DNA of 64,000 bases from JBFAPK01 sp040676675 (GTDB lineage: Bacteria > Actinomycetota > Actinomycetes > Mycobacteriales > Micromonosporaceae), in NCBI RefSeq assembly GCF_040676675.1, contig NZ_JBFAPK010000037.1:1-64000 (forward strand), given 5' to 3'. Shown here one piece after another: positions 15,986 through 25,374 of the stretch; the stretch's first letter is position 1; each line of letters opens with the position of its first letter. A program made the translations under genes and the position numbers. The notes under the pieces are model-generated. The model saw nothing but the letters and a program-made list of their open reading frames with translations, ran no database searches and was not told the DNA's origin.

Positions 15986-18900
15986 ATGCTGCTCGTCCAC
16001 GGGTTCTGGCTGGTCGGCGGCCGGCTCGGCCTGTGGGCGGAGGACTCCACCCTGCCCGTACGGCCACCGCGCCGGCCCGGCCGGCCGCCCCGGGAACGGC
16101 CGCACCCCTTCGCCGCGGGGCACCCCGCGCTGGCCGAGGCGCTCGCCGTACCCCTGGGTGAGCTGGCGGCCAAGGCGACCACCGGAACCGCCCTGCTCAC
16201 CCTGCCTACCCGCGACGGCGGGCCGGTCGACGCGCCGGAGCTGGTGCGCGCCGAGCCGGCCGGAGCGGCCCGTGACGCGCTCACCCTGGCCGGCTGGCGG
16301 GTCCCGACCCTGGAGTACGACGCCGACCTGGCCCTCGTCGTGCTGCTCGCGCTGCACGGCGACGGCGGCGCCGACCGGGCGGCGCCGACCAGTCGTGGCG
16401 GTGCCACGCCGGACGCCGGGACGCCCGCCGACGGCCGGGCCGGGGGTGCTCTCCCCGGCGGCGCCACGCCCGGCGCGGGCGGACCGGCCCGGGGCGCCGA
16501 TCTGCGCGGCCTCGGCGAGCTGGCCGGATTCGCGGCCGACCTGGTGCGGCGCGGCCGTACCCTGCCGTCGCTCGACCTGACCGGGCGCGGGCCGGGAAGC
16601 GCCACGGCCCGATGGCGCCCGCTGCTCACCGGGGCCGACGCGGCCCGCGCCCGCGACCTCGCCCTGGCCCTGCCGCCGGCCGTCCGGGCCGCCGAGCCCG
16701 AGGGGGCCGCGGGACCGCTGGTCGCCGACGCACTCGACGCGCTCACCGACGCCGCCGCCCGCACGGCGCTGGACGGCGTACGCCTCATCGAGGCCCGCCG
16801 CGCCACCGGCACGGACGCGGCGGTGCGGGCCTGGCTGCGTGCGCTCACCGGGCGGCGGCGCGACTTCACCGCGTCGCCCGAGGCGCTGGCGACCCTCGGC
16901 GCGGAGCTGCGCGACTGGCAGCGCGACGCCGCCGGCGGCGCGGTACGCGCCTGCTTCCGGCTCGTCGAGCCGGCCGCGCCGCCGGACCAACCCGACGACG
17001 CCGGCCCGGCCGGTCCCGACGATGCCGCCCCGGCCGGTCCGGAGAGTGCGGCGGTGGCGCTCGACGGCGCGGGCGGGGAGCCCGGCGACGTCCGCTGGCG
17101 GGTGGAGTTCGCGTTGCAGTCGGCCGACGAGCCGAGCCTCGTCGTCGGCGCCGACCGGATCTGGCAGTCGCGGGGCGCGCTGCGGGCGCTCGCCCGCCGG
17201 CTGGAGGCGCCACAGGAGACGCTCCTGGCCGAGCTGGGCCGGGCCAGCCGGCTCTGGCCGGAGCTGGAGGACGCGCTGCGCACCGCCGCGCCGGAGGCGC
17301 TGGAGCTGGACACCGAGGGGGCCCACCGGTTCCTCCGCGACGGCGCGCCGGTGCTGCACGCCGCCGGCTTCGGCGTGCTGCTGCCCTCCTGGTGGCAGCG
17401 GCCGGGCGCCCGCCTCGGCGCGCGGCTGCACGCCAAGAGCCGTACGGCACCGGGCACCGTCGCGTCGCGCAGCGCGCTCGGTCTCGACTCCCTGGTCGAC
17501 TACCGCTGGGAGCTGGCCCTCGGCGACCAGGTGCTCTCCGCCGCCGAGCTGCGGTCGCTGGCCAAACTCAAGACGCCCCTGGTGCGCCTGCGCGGGCAGT
17601 GGGTCGAACTGGACGCCAAACGGCTCGCCGCCGGGCTGAAGCTGCTCCGCGACGGCGGCGCGATGAGCCTCGGCGACCTGCTGCGCCTCGGCCTCGACGC
17701 GGCGGACGAGCCGGGGACGCTGCCGGTGCTGGAGGTACGCGCCGACGGGGCGCTCGGCGACCTGCTCGCCGGGCAGGCCGAGCGTCACCTCGCCCCGATC
17801 GACCCGCCCGAGGGGTTCGCCGGGACGCTGCGGCCGTACCAGCGGCGCGGGTTGGCCTGGCTGACCTTCCTCCAGTCCCTCGGCCTCGGCGGCATCCTCG
17901 CCGACGACATGGGGCTCGGCAAGACCGTGCAGATCCTCGCGCTGGTGGCGGGGCGCGGGCCGCAGGACGGGCCGACCCTGCTGGTCTGCCCGATGTCGCT
18001 GGTCGGCAACTGGGAGCGGGAGGCGGCCCGGTTCACCCCGGGGCTACGGGTACACGTGCACCACGGGGCCGAGCGGGCCCGGGGTGCGGAGTTCGCGGCG
18101 GCGGTGGGCGAGGCGGACCTGGTCGTCACGACGTACTCGGTGGCGTCGCGGGACGCGGAGGCGCTGGCCGAGGTGGGGTGGCACCGCGTCGTCGTGGACG
18201 AGGCACAGGCGATCAAGAACGCCGCGACCCGCCAGGCGGCGGCGGTACGGTCGCTGCCCGCACGGCACCGGATCGCGGTCACCGGTACGCCGGTGGAGAA
18301 CCGGCTGGCCGACCTCTGGTCCATCATGGAGTTCGCCAACCCCGGCCTGCTCGGCGGGGCGGCGCGGTTCAAGAGGCGGTACGCCGAGCCGATCGAGCGG
18401 CACGGCGACGAGGAGGCGGCGCAGCGGCTACGCCGGATCACCGGTCCGTTCGTGCTGCGCCGGGTGAAGACCGACCGCTCGATCATCTCCGACCTGCCGG
18501 AGAAGCTGGAGATGGAGGTGCTCTGCAACCTCACCGCGGAGCAGGCCTCGCTCTACCAGGCGGTGGTCGACGACATGCTGGCCCGGATCGAGACCAGCGA
18601 GGGCGCCGAGCGCCGTGGCCTGGTGCTGGCCACCCTCACCAAGCTCAAGCAGGCCTGCAACCACCCGGCCCAGCTGCTGCGGGACGGCTCGGCGCTGCCC
18701 GGCCGCTCCGGCAAGCTGGCGCGGCTGGAGGAGATCCTCGACGAGGTCCTCGCGGCCGGCGAGAAGGCGCTGGTCTTCACCCAGTACGCCGAGTTCGGCA
18801 ACATGCTCCGGGCCCACCTGGCGGCCCGGTACGGGCGCGGGGACCTCGACTTCCTGCACGGCGGCGTCGGCAAGGCCGAGCGGGACGCGATGGTGGCCCG

Positions 18901-19249
18901 GTTCTCCGGCGACGCCGGACCGCCGCTCTTCCTCCTCTCGCTCAAGGCCGGCGGTACGGGACTGAACCTCACCGCCGCCAACCACGTGGTGCACGTCGAC
19001 CGCTGGTGGAACCCGGCGGTGGAGGACCAGGCGACCGACCGGGCGTTCCGGATCGGGCAGCGGCGGGCCGTGCAGGTCCGCAAGTTCGTCTGCGCCGGTA
19101 CGGTCGAGGAGAAGATCGCCGCGATGATCACGGAGAAGCGCGGGCTGGCCGCCCGGATCGTCGGTACCGGTGAGCAGTGGCTGACCGAGCTGTCCACCTC
19201 GGAGCTGCGGCAGCTCTTCGCGCTGGAGACCGGGGCGGTGGTCGAGTGA
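15986..19249 (+). CDS. SNF2-family DNA-dependent ATPase/helicase
   Basis: A 1087-residue Swi2/Snf2 ATPase. The N-terminal 590 residues contain the bacterial SNF2-associated domain with Ala/Gly/Pro-rich stretches. The motor follows: Walker A DDMGLGKT (about 640-647), DEAQ box (about 738-741), motif III VTGTPVENRL, and in the second RecA lobe LSLKAGGTGLNLT and DRAFRIGQRR. It translocates on duplex DNA and remodels protein-DNA complexes rather than unwinding. Its stop overlaps the start of a SWIM zinc-finger gene, a conserved pair in actinobacteria that suggests a joint DNA-binding complex. Confidence 0.95.
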   Translation: MLLVHGFWLVGGRLGLWAEDSTLPVRPPRRPGRPPRERPHPFAAGHPALAEALAVPLGELAAKATTGTALLTLPTRDGGPVDAPELVRAEPAGAARDALTLAGWRVPTLEYDADLALVVLLALHGDGGADRAAPTSRGGATPDAGTPADGRAGGALPGGATPGAGGPARGADLRGLGELAGFAADLVRRGRTLPSLDLTGRGPGSATARWRPLLTGADAARARDLALALPPAVRAAEPEGAAGPLVADALDALTDAAARTALDGVRLIEARRATGTDAAVRAWLRALTGRRRDFTASPEALATLGAELRDWQRDAAGGAVRACFRLVEPAAPPDQPDDAGPAGPDDAAPAGPESAAVALDGAGGEPGDVRWRVEFALQSADEPSLVVGADRIWQSRGALRALARRLEAPQETLLAELGRASRLWPELEDALRTAAPEALELDTEGAHRFLRDGAPVLHAAGFGVLLPSWWQRPGARLGARLHAKSRTAPGTVASRSALGLDSLVDYRWELALGDQVLSAAELRSLAKLKTPLVRLRGQWVELDAKRLAAGLKLLRDGGAMSLGDLLRLGLDAADEPGTLPVLEVRADGALGDLLAGQAERHLAPIDPPEGFAGTLRPYQRRGLAWLTFLQSLGLGGILADDMGLGKTVQILALVAGRGPQDGPTLLVCPMSLVGNWEREAARFTPGLRVHVHHGAERARGAEFAAAVGEADLVVTTYSVASRDAEALAEVGWHRVVVDEAQAIKNAATRQAAAVRSLPARHRIAVTGTPVENRLADLWSIMEFANPGLLGGAARFKRRYAEPIERHGDEEAAQRLRRITGPFVLRRVKTDRSIISDLPEKLEMEVLCNLTAEQASLYQAVVDDMLARIETSEGAERRGLVLATLTKLKQACNHPAQLLRDGSALPGRSGKLARLEEILDEVLAAGEKALVFTQYAEFGNMLRAHLAARYGRGDLDFLHGGVGKAERDAMVARFSGDAGPPLFLLSLKAGGTGLNLTAANHVVHVDRWWNPAVEDQATDRAFRIGQRRAVQVRKFVCAGTVEEKIAAMITEKRGLAARIVGTGEQWLTELSTSELRQLFALETGAVVE

Positions 19250-20241
19250 GCCCCGCGTCCCCGGCCCGCGACTTCTCCGACTTCGGCCCGCCCCGGCGGG
19301 TCGCCGGCGGGGTACGCGCCCGCAGCACCCGGGGCGCGATCGGCCGGTCCTGGTGGTCGCGGCGCTTCCTGGACGTGCTGGAGTCGTTCGCGCTCGGCAC
19401 CCGGCTCACCCGGGGCCGGTCGTACGCGCGGGCCGGTCAGGTGCTCTCCGTCGACGTGGCACCCGGGCGGGTGAGCGCCTCCGTGCAGGGCTCCCGGCCG
19501 GCCCCGTACCGGGTGACGATCGGGCTGCGGCCGTTCCCCGAGCCGCTCTGGGCCCGGATCGAGGCGCTGCTCGCCGCGCAGGCGCTCTTCAGCGCGCGGC
19601 TGCTCGCCGGCGACCTGCCGCCCGAGCTGGAGCAGGTCTTCGCCGAGGCGGGCGCGCCGCTCTTCCCGGCCGGCGTCGCCGAGCTGGCGATGAGCTGCGA
19701 CTGTCCCGACTTCGCGGTGCCGTGCAAGCACCTCGCCGCGACGTTCTACCTGCTCGCCGAGGCGTTCGACGCGGACCCGTTCCAACTGCTGCACTGGCGC
19801 GGGCGAGCCCGCACCGCCCTGCTGGCCCGGCTGCGCGAGCTGCGTACCGGCGAGACCCCCGCCCGCGCGACGGCCGGCGCGAGCCACGGCGGTGCCACGA
19901 CGCGCGGTACCGCGCCGGGGCGCGCCACGACGAGGCGCGGACGTGGTACGCGGGCCGGTGCGGTCGCCGCCACCGTGGCAGGGGTCGACGCCGCCGCTGA
20001 TACCGGCTCGGCCTCCGCGACCTCGGATGTGCTCGACGGCCTGCCCCAGGTGCCGCTGGCCGAGGCGGTCGACCGGTTCTGGCTCCCCCCGGTCCCGCTG
20101 CCCGAGCGGGCGCCGACGCTGCCCACCGAGCCGGACCTGCTGCTGCGCCAGCTCGGCCCGCCAGGGGCCGCGCTGGGCGGCCCGGGGCTGACGGAGCGCC
20201 TGCGCCGGGCGTACGAGCGCTTCGCCGCCCAGCCGGACTGA
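19246..20241 (+). CDS. SWIM zinc-finger protein, partner of the SNF2 ATPase
   Basis: A 331-residue protein starting with GTG that overlaps the SNF2 stop by four bases, so translation is coupled. The SWIM motif is SCDCPDFAVPCKHLAA with C151, C153, C160 and H162 as zinc ligands. The region before it (WWSRRFLDVLESF, RGRSYARAGQV) is typical of SNF2-linked SWIM proteins. Residues 205-265 are Ala/Thr/Arg/Gly-rich and probably disordered. It presumably binds DNA or protein and directs the ATPase. Confidence 0.92.
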   Translation: MSPASPARDFSDFGPPRRVAGGVRARSTRGAIGRSWWSRRFLDVLESFALGTRLTRGRSYARAGQVLSVDVAPGRVSASVQGSRPAPYRVTIGLRPFPEPLWARIEALLAAQALFSARLLAGDLPPELEQVFAEAGAPLFPAGVAELAMSCDCPDFAVPCKHLAATFYLLAEAFDADPFQLLHWRGRARTALLARLRELRTGETPARATAGASHGGATTRGTAPGRATTRRGRGTRAGAVAATVAGVDAAADTGSASATSDVLDGLPQVPLAEAVDRFWLPPVPLPERAPTLPTEPDLLLRQLGPPGAALGGPGLTERLRRAYERFAAQPD

Positions 20242-20365
20242 ACCGCCGGATCACGCCGGACCGCCAAATCGGGTCGGCTGGCCGGATCACACCGAACCGC
20301 CGGATCGGGTCGAACCGCCCAGTCGGTCTGAACTGTCGAGCCGGATCGGGCCCCGTCGGGCCGGG

Positions 20366-20623
20366 TCAATGGAACCGGCGGCGGGAACGCCACATCAGTC
20401 CGCCGTTCACCAGCAGCGCCGCGGCGCACACCGATCCGGCCAACCCGCCCCCGAACACCGCCACCGCGGGCAGCGACGCCCACAGGACGATGGCGAGTAT
20501 GAGCAGCAAGCGGTACCGCTTGGCCCGTGCCCGGTCGTCGAGCCGGGCGAAGAACTTCGGGTCGGTCATCCTGAGCTGCCGGACGATCTGGTCGAACCGG
20601 CGCTGATCCTCTTTGCTGAGCAT
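20366..20623 (-). CDS. DUF3040 membrane protein
   Basis: An 85-residue protein with the DUF3040 opening MLSKEDQRRFDQIVRQL...DPKFFARL, followed by a basic stretch and two hydrophobic helices (LLLILAIVLWASLPAVAVF and GLAGSVCAAALLVNGGLMW). GAGGGGAAGG precedes the ATG. This family is small, membrane-bound and of unknown function in actinobacteria. Confidence 0.85.
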   Translation of the reverse strand: MLSKEDQRRFDQIVRQLRMTDPKFFARLDDRARAKRYRLLLILAIVLWASLPAVAVFGGGLAGSVCAAALLVNGGLMWRSRRRFH

Positions 20624-21366
20624 GCTGGCCTTCCCCTCACGTCAACGGTCCGGCGGAATACCCGCTGCGCCGCCGGGTCACGCGCCTCGTCGAGGCGCTA
20701 CTTCCACTCCGCGCACCGGTTCCCGCGCCCGCCGGTCACCGCCACGTCGATCATGGACGTGTGGTCGGTGGTTTGGCGTGGGCTGACCCATTTTGCCCTG
20801 GCCGCAACTCCTTGATCGGCGGGGTGGGGGTGCGGGGCGGGGACGTACCCGGCAGGCGGGACGAATGGTCGGAGCGCGGCCGGCGAGGCCGGCTCGCGCC
20901 TACGGTGGTCCACCGACTCCGATCCCGTCCGGACCCGGTGCCTCGCCCAGGTCCCGGACCCGCCGGGTCCCGGGACGCCGTCGGTGACGCGCGCGGGGTA
21001 CGGGCGGCCCGCCGGCCGGCTCGGTCCTGAGTGGACGTCGGCGCAGCCGCCGCTTAGTGGACGCTTAAGTTTCGCTGTGGCGGCGGCCGGTACCGAATTC
21101 CGGGCCGCTCACCGGGAACCCCGGCCCGCGCCGACCGCGACGGCATCGGTGCTGGTGGTGGGCGCGTTCCCCGGCGGGGTGCGGTGCCCGGCCGTCCACT
21201 GTCGCCTGAGCGCCGCCTTAAGCGGTCACCGGGACGGCATTTCCGCGCCTTGAGGCGCCCGTCGGGCCCGGCTAACTTCCCGGGGCAAGCCCCTCACACG
21301 AAGCCGCCGGACTCCCGCCCCCGATTGTGGGTGGTACCGGCGCGCCTCGGGAAGTTGGACCGGTAC
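20624..21366. other. 743-bp stretch without a convincing gene
   Basis: Several frames are open here but none has recognisable composition, start signal or family. The region holds a degenerate inverted repeat (20748-20818) and GC-rich, low-information sequence. It probably carries the promoter of the redox operon that starts at 21367 or 21786. Confidence 0.5.
20748..20818. repeat. Degenerate copy of the CGATCATGGAGTTGTGG inverted repeat
   Basis: The left arm CGATCATGGACGTGTGG and the right arm CCGCAACTCCTTGATCG are imperfect inverted arms. They match, with changes, the cleaner element at 29897-29964. Confidence 0.55.
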
Positions 21367-21615
21367 ATGACCGAGCAGAATGTGCCACCACGCCGGCCGG
21401 CCGAGTTGCCGAGGCTGGACGACGAGAGCGACGAGGGCGGCGGAGACGACGAGGCCCGGCTGGGCCGGCGCCGGACGCTGATCGCCCTCGGCGTCGCCGC
21501 CGTCGCCGGGGCCGGCGCCTTCGCCGTCACCCCGCCGGGCCGCGACCTGGCCGGGCGCCTCTTCGGCGACTACGTCCACCGCGCCGACCGCCACCCGCAG
21601 TACCAGCTGCGGTGA
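21367..21615 (+). CDS. Small membrane-anchored or Tat-like hypothetical protein
   Basis: An 82-residue protein: acidic N-terminus, twin-arginine-like LGRRRTLIALGVAAVAGAGAFAV hydrophobic helix (about 32-54), then a short basic tail ending in ADRHPQYQLR. Proteins of the DUF1501 partner family DUF1800 sometimes begin in a similar way, so this might be a remnant, but the frame simply ends. It precedes the DUF1501 gene by 170 bp on the same strand. Confidence 0.5.
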   Translation: MTEQNVPPRRPAELPRLDDESDEGGGDDEARLGRRRTLIALGVAAVAGAGAFAVTPPGRDLAGRLFGDYVHRADRHPQYQLR

Positions 21616-21785
21616 GGCGACCCTCGACGGCCGGCCGGCGGGTCCCGGGCTGGGAAGAGAGCCCGGAACCCGCCGGCCGGCGCACGGATCCGGCCGCCGC
21701 AGCGAGCGGGTCGGTGTGCCGGACCGGTCGCCGCGCCCGGGGCCGCCGGACGGTCCCGGGACCGGAGACGAACTGGAGGAGCACC

Positions 21786-23153
21786 GTGCACACCTTCCCG
21801 TTGCATCCCGCCTGTCCCGACCTGCTGCGCCTGGCACCGACCCGGTTCGAGGCGCTGCTGCGGGCCGAGGCCGAGCTGGTCGAGGCCGAGAACCACGCCG
21901 AGCGCGACCGGTTCGAGACGCTGAACCGCGAGGAGGAGGCGCAGCAGGACGGCCGGGGCGTCACCCGGCGTACGGTCGTCACCGGCGCCGCCGCGACCGT
22001 GACGGCGCTGGCCACCGCGCAGTTCGCCACCGTACGGGCCTCGTTCGGCGCCACCGGGGGCGGCACCCTGATCCATGTCTTCCTCTACGGCGGGCTGGAC
22101 GGGCTGAGCCTGATCGCCCCCGCCGACGACCCGGTACTGGCCAGGGCGCGTCCGGACCTGCTGCTGGCCGGTGACTCGCTGGCGGTCGGCCGCGGGTTCC
22201 AGCTCACCAGCGCGTTCGCGCCGCTGGCGCGGTACCTCCGGGCGGGGCAGCTCGGCTTCGTGCCGGCCGTCTCGGACCCGCGCCTGTCGCGCAGCCACTT
22301 CCAGGCCGCCGACGCCTGCAACCTGGGCGGCCTGCCGGCCGAGACCGGCGGGCGGAGCTGGCTGGACAGCCTGGTCGACGCCCTCGGCCCGGGTACCGCC
22401 TTCCGCGCCGTCGGCGTCGGCAGCACGCTGCCCCGCTCGCTGGTCGGTACGGACGCCGCGCTGTCGCTGACCGGTGTCGGCTCGCTCGGCCTCAACGGCG
22501 ACGCCCGGTTCCCGGCCGGCACCGAGAAGGCGATCAAGGGACTCTTCACCGACGTCAACCACCCGGTCGAGGAGGCGGTGGCCGAGGGGCTCGCCGCGCT
22601 GGGCACGGCGCGGCAGCTCGCCGCGAAGCCGTACCAGCCGGCCGAGGGGGTCCGGTACGAGGGGATCGGCACCTCGTTCCGTACGCTCGCGCAGCTGATC
22701 AAGGGCGGCGCCAACGTACGGGTCGCCACGGTCGGCATGGGCGGCTACGACACCCACGAGAACCAGGGCACCGGCCCCGGCGGGTATCTGTACCGGCGGC
22801 TCGGGGAGCTGGCCTCCGCCCTGGCCGCCTTCTTCGACGACCTCGGCCCGCTGGCCGCCGACGTCACCGTGATGGTCTCCAGCGAGTTCGGCCGCCGGGT
22901 CGCCGGCAACCGGGGCGGCACCGACCACGGGCACGGCGGCGTGGTGGCGATCCTCTCCGGCAGGCGGCTCGCCGGTTCGCTGCTCGGCCGCTGGGACGGG
23001 CTGGAGCGGCTCGACAGCGGCGACGTGCCCGAGTACAACAACATGTTTGACGTCTACGGCTCGGTGGCCCAGGGCCGGTTCGGGCTGACCGACGCCGAGG
23101 TGGCGAAGGTGTTCCCCCGGCAGCGCTACAACCCGATCAGGTTGTACGCGTGA
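21786..23153 (+). CDS. Tat-exported DUF1501 family protein
   Basis: A 455-residue secreted protein of DUF1501, a sulfatase-fold family of unknown activity. The twin-arginine signal is internal: VTRRTVVTGAAATVTALATA (RR at 61-62). The family opening LIHVFLYGGLDGLSLI follows at about 95-110, and later come SDPRLSRSHFQAAD, GGYDTHENQG, SSEFGRRVAGNRGGTDHGHGG. GGAGGAG precedes the GTG at 21786. Its stop overlaps the start of the ferric-reductase-like gene. DUF1501 proteins usually pair with DUF1800; here no DUF1800 is present and the partner set is flavin-based redox proteins. Confidence 0.9.
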   Translation: MHTFPLHPACPDLLRLAPTRFEALLRAEAELVEAENHAERDRFETLNREEEAQQDGRGVTRRTVVTGAAATVTALATAQFATVRASFGATGGGTLIHVFLYGGLDGLSLIAPADDPVLARARPDLLLAGDSLAVGRGFQLTSAFAPLARYLRAGQLGFVPAVSDPRLSRSHFQAADACNLGGLPAETGGRSWLDSLVDALGPGTAFRAVGVGSTLPRSLVGTDAALSLTGVGSLGLNGDARFPAGTEKAIKGLFTDVNHPVEEAVAEGLAALGTARQLAAKPYQPAEGVRYEGIGTSFRTLAQLIKGGANVRVATVGMGGYDTHENQGTGPGGYLYRRLGELASALAAFFDDLGPLAADVTVMVSSEFGRRVAGNRGGTDHGHGGVVAILSGRRLAGSLLGRWDGLERLDSGDVPEYNNMFDVYGSVAQGRFGLTDAEVAKVFPRQRYNPIRLYA

Positions 23154-24745
23154 GCACCCTCCGTTCGCGCGGCCCGGCCCGCCGCCCGCGCCAGACGAGC
23201 GAGGGATGGGACCGCCCGCGCCCGGCGAGCGAGGGATGGGACCGCCCGCGCCCGGCGAGCGAGGGATGGGACCGCCCGCGCCCGGCGAGCGAGGGATGGG
23301 ACCGCCCGCGCCCGGCGGGCCAGCAGCGGGGCCGCCCGCGCGGCCGGGGCGAGGATCGGCACGCCCCGTACCGGCGCCCGGCCGCCTCCGCCACACCGGC
23401 AGCCGCCGGTCCGGCCGTGCCGGCGCGGCGCGGACCGCTGCCCGGCTGGTTGGTCGTCGGGCTGCTCTGGCTGGGCCTGCTCGCCAGCGTGCTGCCCTGG
23501 TGGCTCGACACGCCGACCGGCTCGCTGCGCGGTACCGCCGCCCAGCTGACCGCCGCCGGCCAGATCACCGGCCTCGTCGCCGGATACCTGCTGCTCGTGC
23601 AGGTGCTGCTGCTCAGCCGGCTGCCCGTGCTGGAGCGCTGGATCGGCGCGGAGCGGCTGATCCGCTGGCACCGGGACGTGGGTGCCACCGTGGTCGTGGC
23701 GGTCCTCGCCCACCTGGCGCTGATCGTCGTCGGCTACGCCAGGCTGGAGCGCCGGTCGTCGCTGGGCGAGGCGTGGACGCTGCTGCGCGAGTACGAGGAC
23801 ATGCTCGGCGCGTACGCCGCCGCCGGCATCATGGTGCTGCTCGGGCTCACCGGCATCCGGGCCGTGCGCGCGCTGCTGCCCTACGAACTCTGGTACTACC
23901 TGCACCTGAGCAGCTACGCCACGCTGCTGCTCGGCTTCGGCCACCAGTTCACCCACGGCCAGCAGCTGTTCCGGCCCGGTCCGGTGCGTACCGGCTGGAT
24001 CGTCGCGTACGTGCTGGTGCTGGCCGCGCTGCTCGGGGGCCGGGTGCTCGTGCCGCTGCGGCTCAACCTGCGCCACCGGCTGCGGGTGGCCGACGTGGTG
24101 GCGGAGAACCGGGACACCATCTCGATCTACCTGACCGGCCGGCGGCTGGACCGGCTCGCGGTCCTCGGCGGCCAGTTCTTCCGCTGGCGCTTCTTCGCGC
24201 CGGGCTGCTGGTGGCAGGCGCACCCGTTCTCGCTCTCGGCGGCGGGCAACGGGCGGTGGCTGCGGATCACCGTCAAGGTCGTCGGGCGGCACACCGCCGA
24301 CCTGCGCGAGCTCGACCCGGGTACGCCGGTCTGGTTCTCCGGGCCGGCCGGTACCTTCACGGCCGCCCACCGGCGCCGCGACCGGGCGCTGCTCATCGCC
24401 GGCGGTACCGGCATCACGCCGATCCGGGCCCTGCTGGAGGAGTTGCCGCCGGGCGCGACCCTGGTCTACCGGGCCCGTACCCCGCACGACGTGCTGCTCG
24501 GCCCCGAGCTGGACTGGCTCGCCGAGGCCCGCGACGTCGACCTCTGGTACGTGGTCGGCTCCCGCGACGACCCCGGCCCGCGCCAGATCCTCAGCCCGCG
24601 CGGATTGCGGGAGATCGTCCCCGACGTCGCCGAGCGCGACGTCTACCTCTGCGGGCCGGCGGGCCTGCTGGCGGAGTCCGTCCGGCTGCTGCGCCGCGCG
24701 GGCGTGCCCCGGCGGCGGATCCACCTGGCCACGTTCGAGTTTTGA
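23150..24745 (+). CDS. Ferric-reductase-like transmembrane oxidoreductase (bis-heme, FAD/NAD(P)H)
   Basis: A 531-residue NOX/FRE-type membrane protein. After a disordered cytosolic N-terminus with four 10-residue repeats, six or so helices (about 95-295) carry four histidines spaced as two heme pairs: His174/His188 and His252/His265. The C-terminal half is a ferredoxin-NADP reductase module: FAD site HPFSLSAAG, nucleotide motif AGGTGITPIRALL, and YLCGPAGL near the end. It moves electrons from cytosolic NAD(P)H across the membrane to an outside acceptor, most likely the flavinylated FMN-binding protein encoded next. GTG start overlaps the DUF1501 stop. Confidence 0.93.
   Translation: MSTLRSRGPARRPRQTSEGWDRPRPASEGWDRPRPASEGWDRPRPASEGWDRPRPAGQQRGRPRGRGEDRHAPYRRPAASATPAAAGPAVPARRGPLPGWLVVGLLWLGLLASVLPWWLDTPTGSLRGTAAQLTAAGQITGLVAGYLLLVQVLLLSRLPVLERWIGAERLIRWHRDVGATVVVAVLAHLALIVVGYARLERRSSLGEAWTLLREYEDMLGAYAAAGIMVLLGLTGIRAVRALLPYELWYYLHLSSYATLLLGFGHQFTHGQQLFRPGPVRTGWIVAYVLVLAALLGGRVLVPLRLNLRHRLRVADVVAENRDTISIYLTGRRLDRLAVLGGQFFRWRFFAPGCWWQAHPFSLSAAGNGRWLRITVKVVGRHTADLRELDPGTPVWFSGPAGTFTAAHRRRDRALLIAGGTGITPIRALLEELPPGATLVYRARTPHDVLLGPELDWLAEARDVDLWYVVGSRDDPGPRQILSPRGLREIVPDVAERDVYLCGPAGLLAESVRLLRRAGVPRRRIHLATFEF
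23196..23315 (+). repeat. Perfect tandem repeat, 4 x 30 bp, within the coding frame
   Basis: Four head-to-tail 30-bp units are identical at DNA level and encode SEGWDRPRPA four times in the N-terminus of the ferric-reductase-like protein. The exact identity implies recent expansion. Confidence 0.95.
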
Positions 24746-24759
24746 GTAGGAGGTAGCCC

Positions 24760-25314
24760 ATGCGCCGTGCCATCCTCGCGATCGGCGGCCTGGCCGCGTC
24801 CACCACGCTGCTGGTGGCGGTCAAGGGCGCGCCCGCGGTCACACCGGTGGCGCAGGCCGGCGCCGCCGGGCGGTCCGGGGCCTCCGGCGCGCCGTCCGGG
24901 CCGGCGGCCGGTGGTGCGTCCTCCGACCCGACGGCCAAGGGATCGGCGCCGCCCGGCCGCTCCGGCGGCGCGAAACCGCCGGCCGGCGCGCGGACCACCG
25001 GGCCCGCGAACCGCCCGCCCGCCGGGCCGGTCACCGTCACCGGCGCGCTGGTGGCCAACGAGTACGGCAACGTGCGGGTCCGGGTGACCCTGAACGGTAC
25101 GGACATCACCGCGGTCACCGCGCTGGAGCTGCCGGAGAGCACGGCCGACTCGACCCGCCGCAGCGCCAGCGTGCGGTCGCGGATGGGGGCGCAGGCCGTG
25201 CAGCGCGACAGCGCCGACCTCGACACGGTCTCCGGCGCCACGGCGACCAGCGACAGCTACCGCCAGTCGCTACAGGCGGCGCTGGACCGGGCGGCCCGTG
25301 GTGAACGGGGCTGA
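24760..25314 (+). CDS. Secreted FMN-binding domain protein, flavinylation substrate
   Basis: A 184-residue exported protein: signal-like helix at 1-25, a long Gly/Ala/Pro-rich linker (30-90), then an FMN_bind domain (about 91-178). The flavinylation motif is DTVSGAT (155-161), where ApbE links FMN to Thr161 by a phosphoester. AGGAGG precedes the ATG at ideal distance. It lies between the transmembrane reductase and the ApbE gene, so it probably carries electrons outside the membrane after covalent FMN attachment. Confidence 0.93.
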   Translation: MRRAILAIGGLAASTTLLVAVKGAPAVTPVAQAGAAGRSGASGAPSGPAAGGASSDPTAKGSAPPGRSGGAKPPAGARTTGPANRPPAGPVTVTGALVANEYGNVRVRVTLNGTDITAVTALELPESTADSTRRSASVRSRMGAQAVQRDSADLDTVSGATATSDSYRQSLQAALDRAARGERG

Positions 25315-25374
25315 CGTGGCGCCGGCCGGGATCGGGCCGGTGGCCGGGATCGGGCCGTGGTGAGGAGGAGCGCG

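Noticed and set aside
20624..21366. Possible small genes in the 743-bp gap
   Set aside because: Frames lack ribosome sites and plausible composition on either strand.
22280..24724. Long open frames opposite the DUF1501 and reductase genes
   Set aside because: They are rich in Arg, Gly, Pro and Gln without domain signals, and the plus-strand frames carry clear families.
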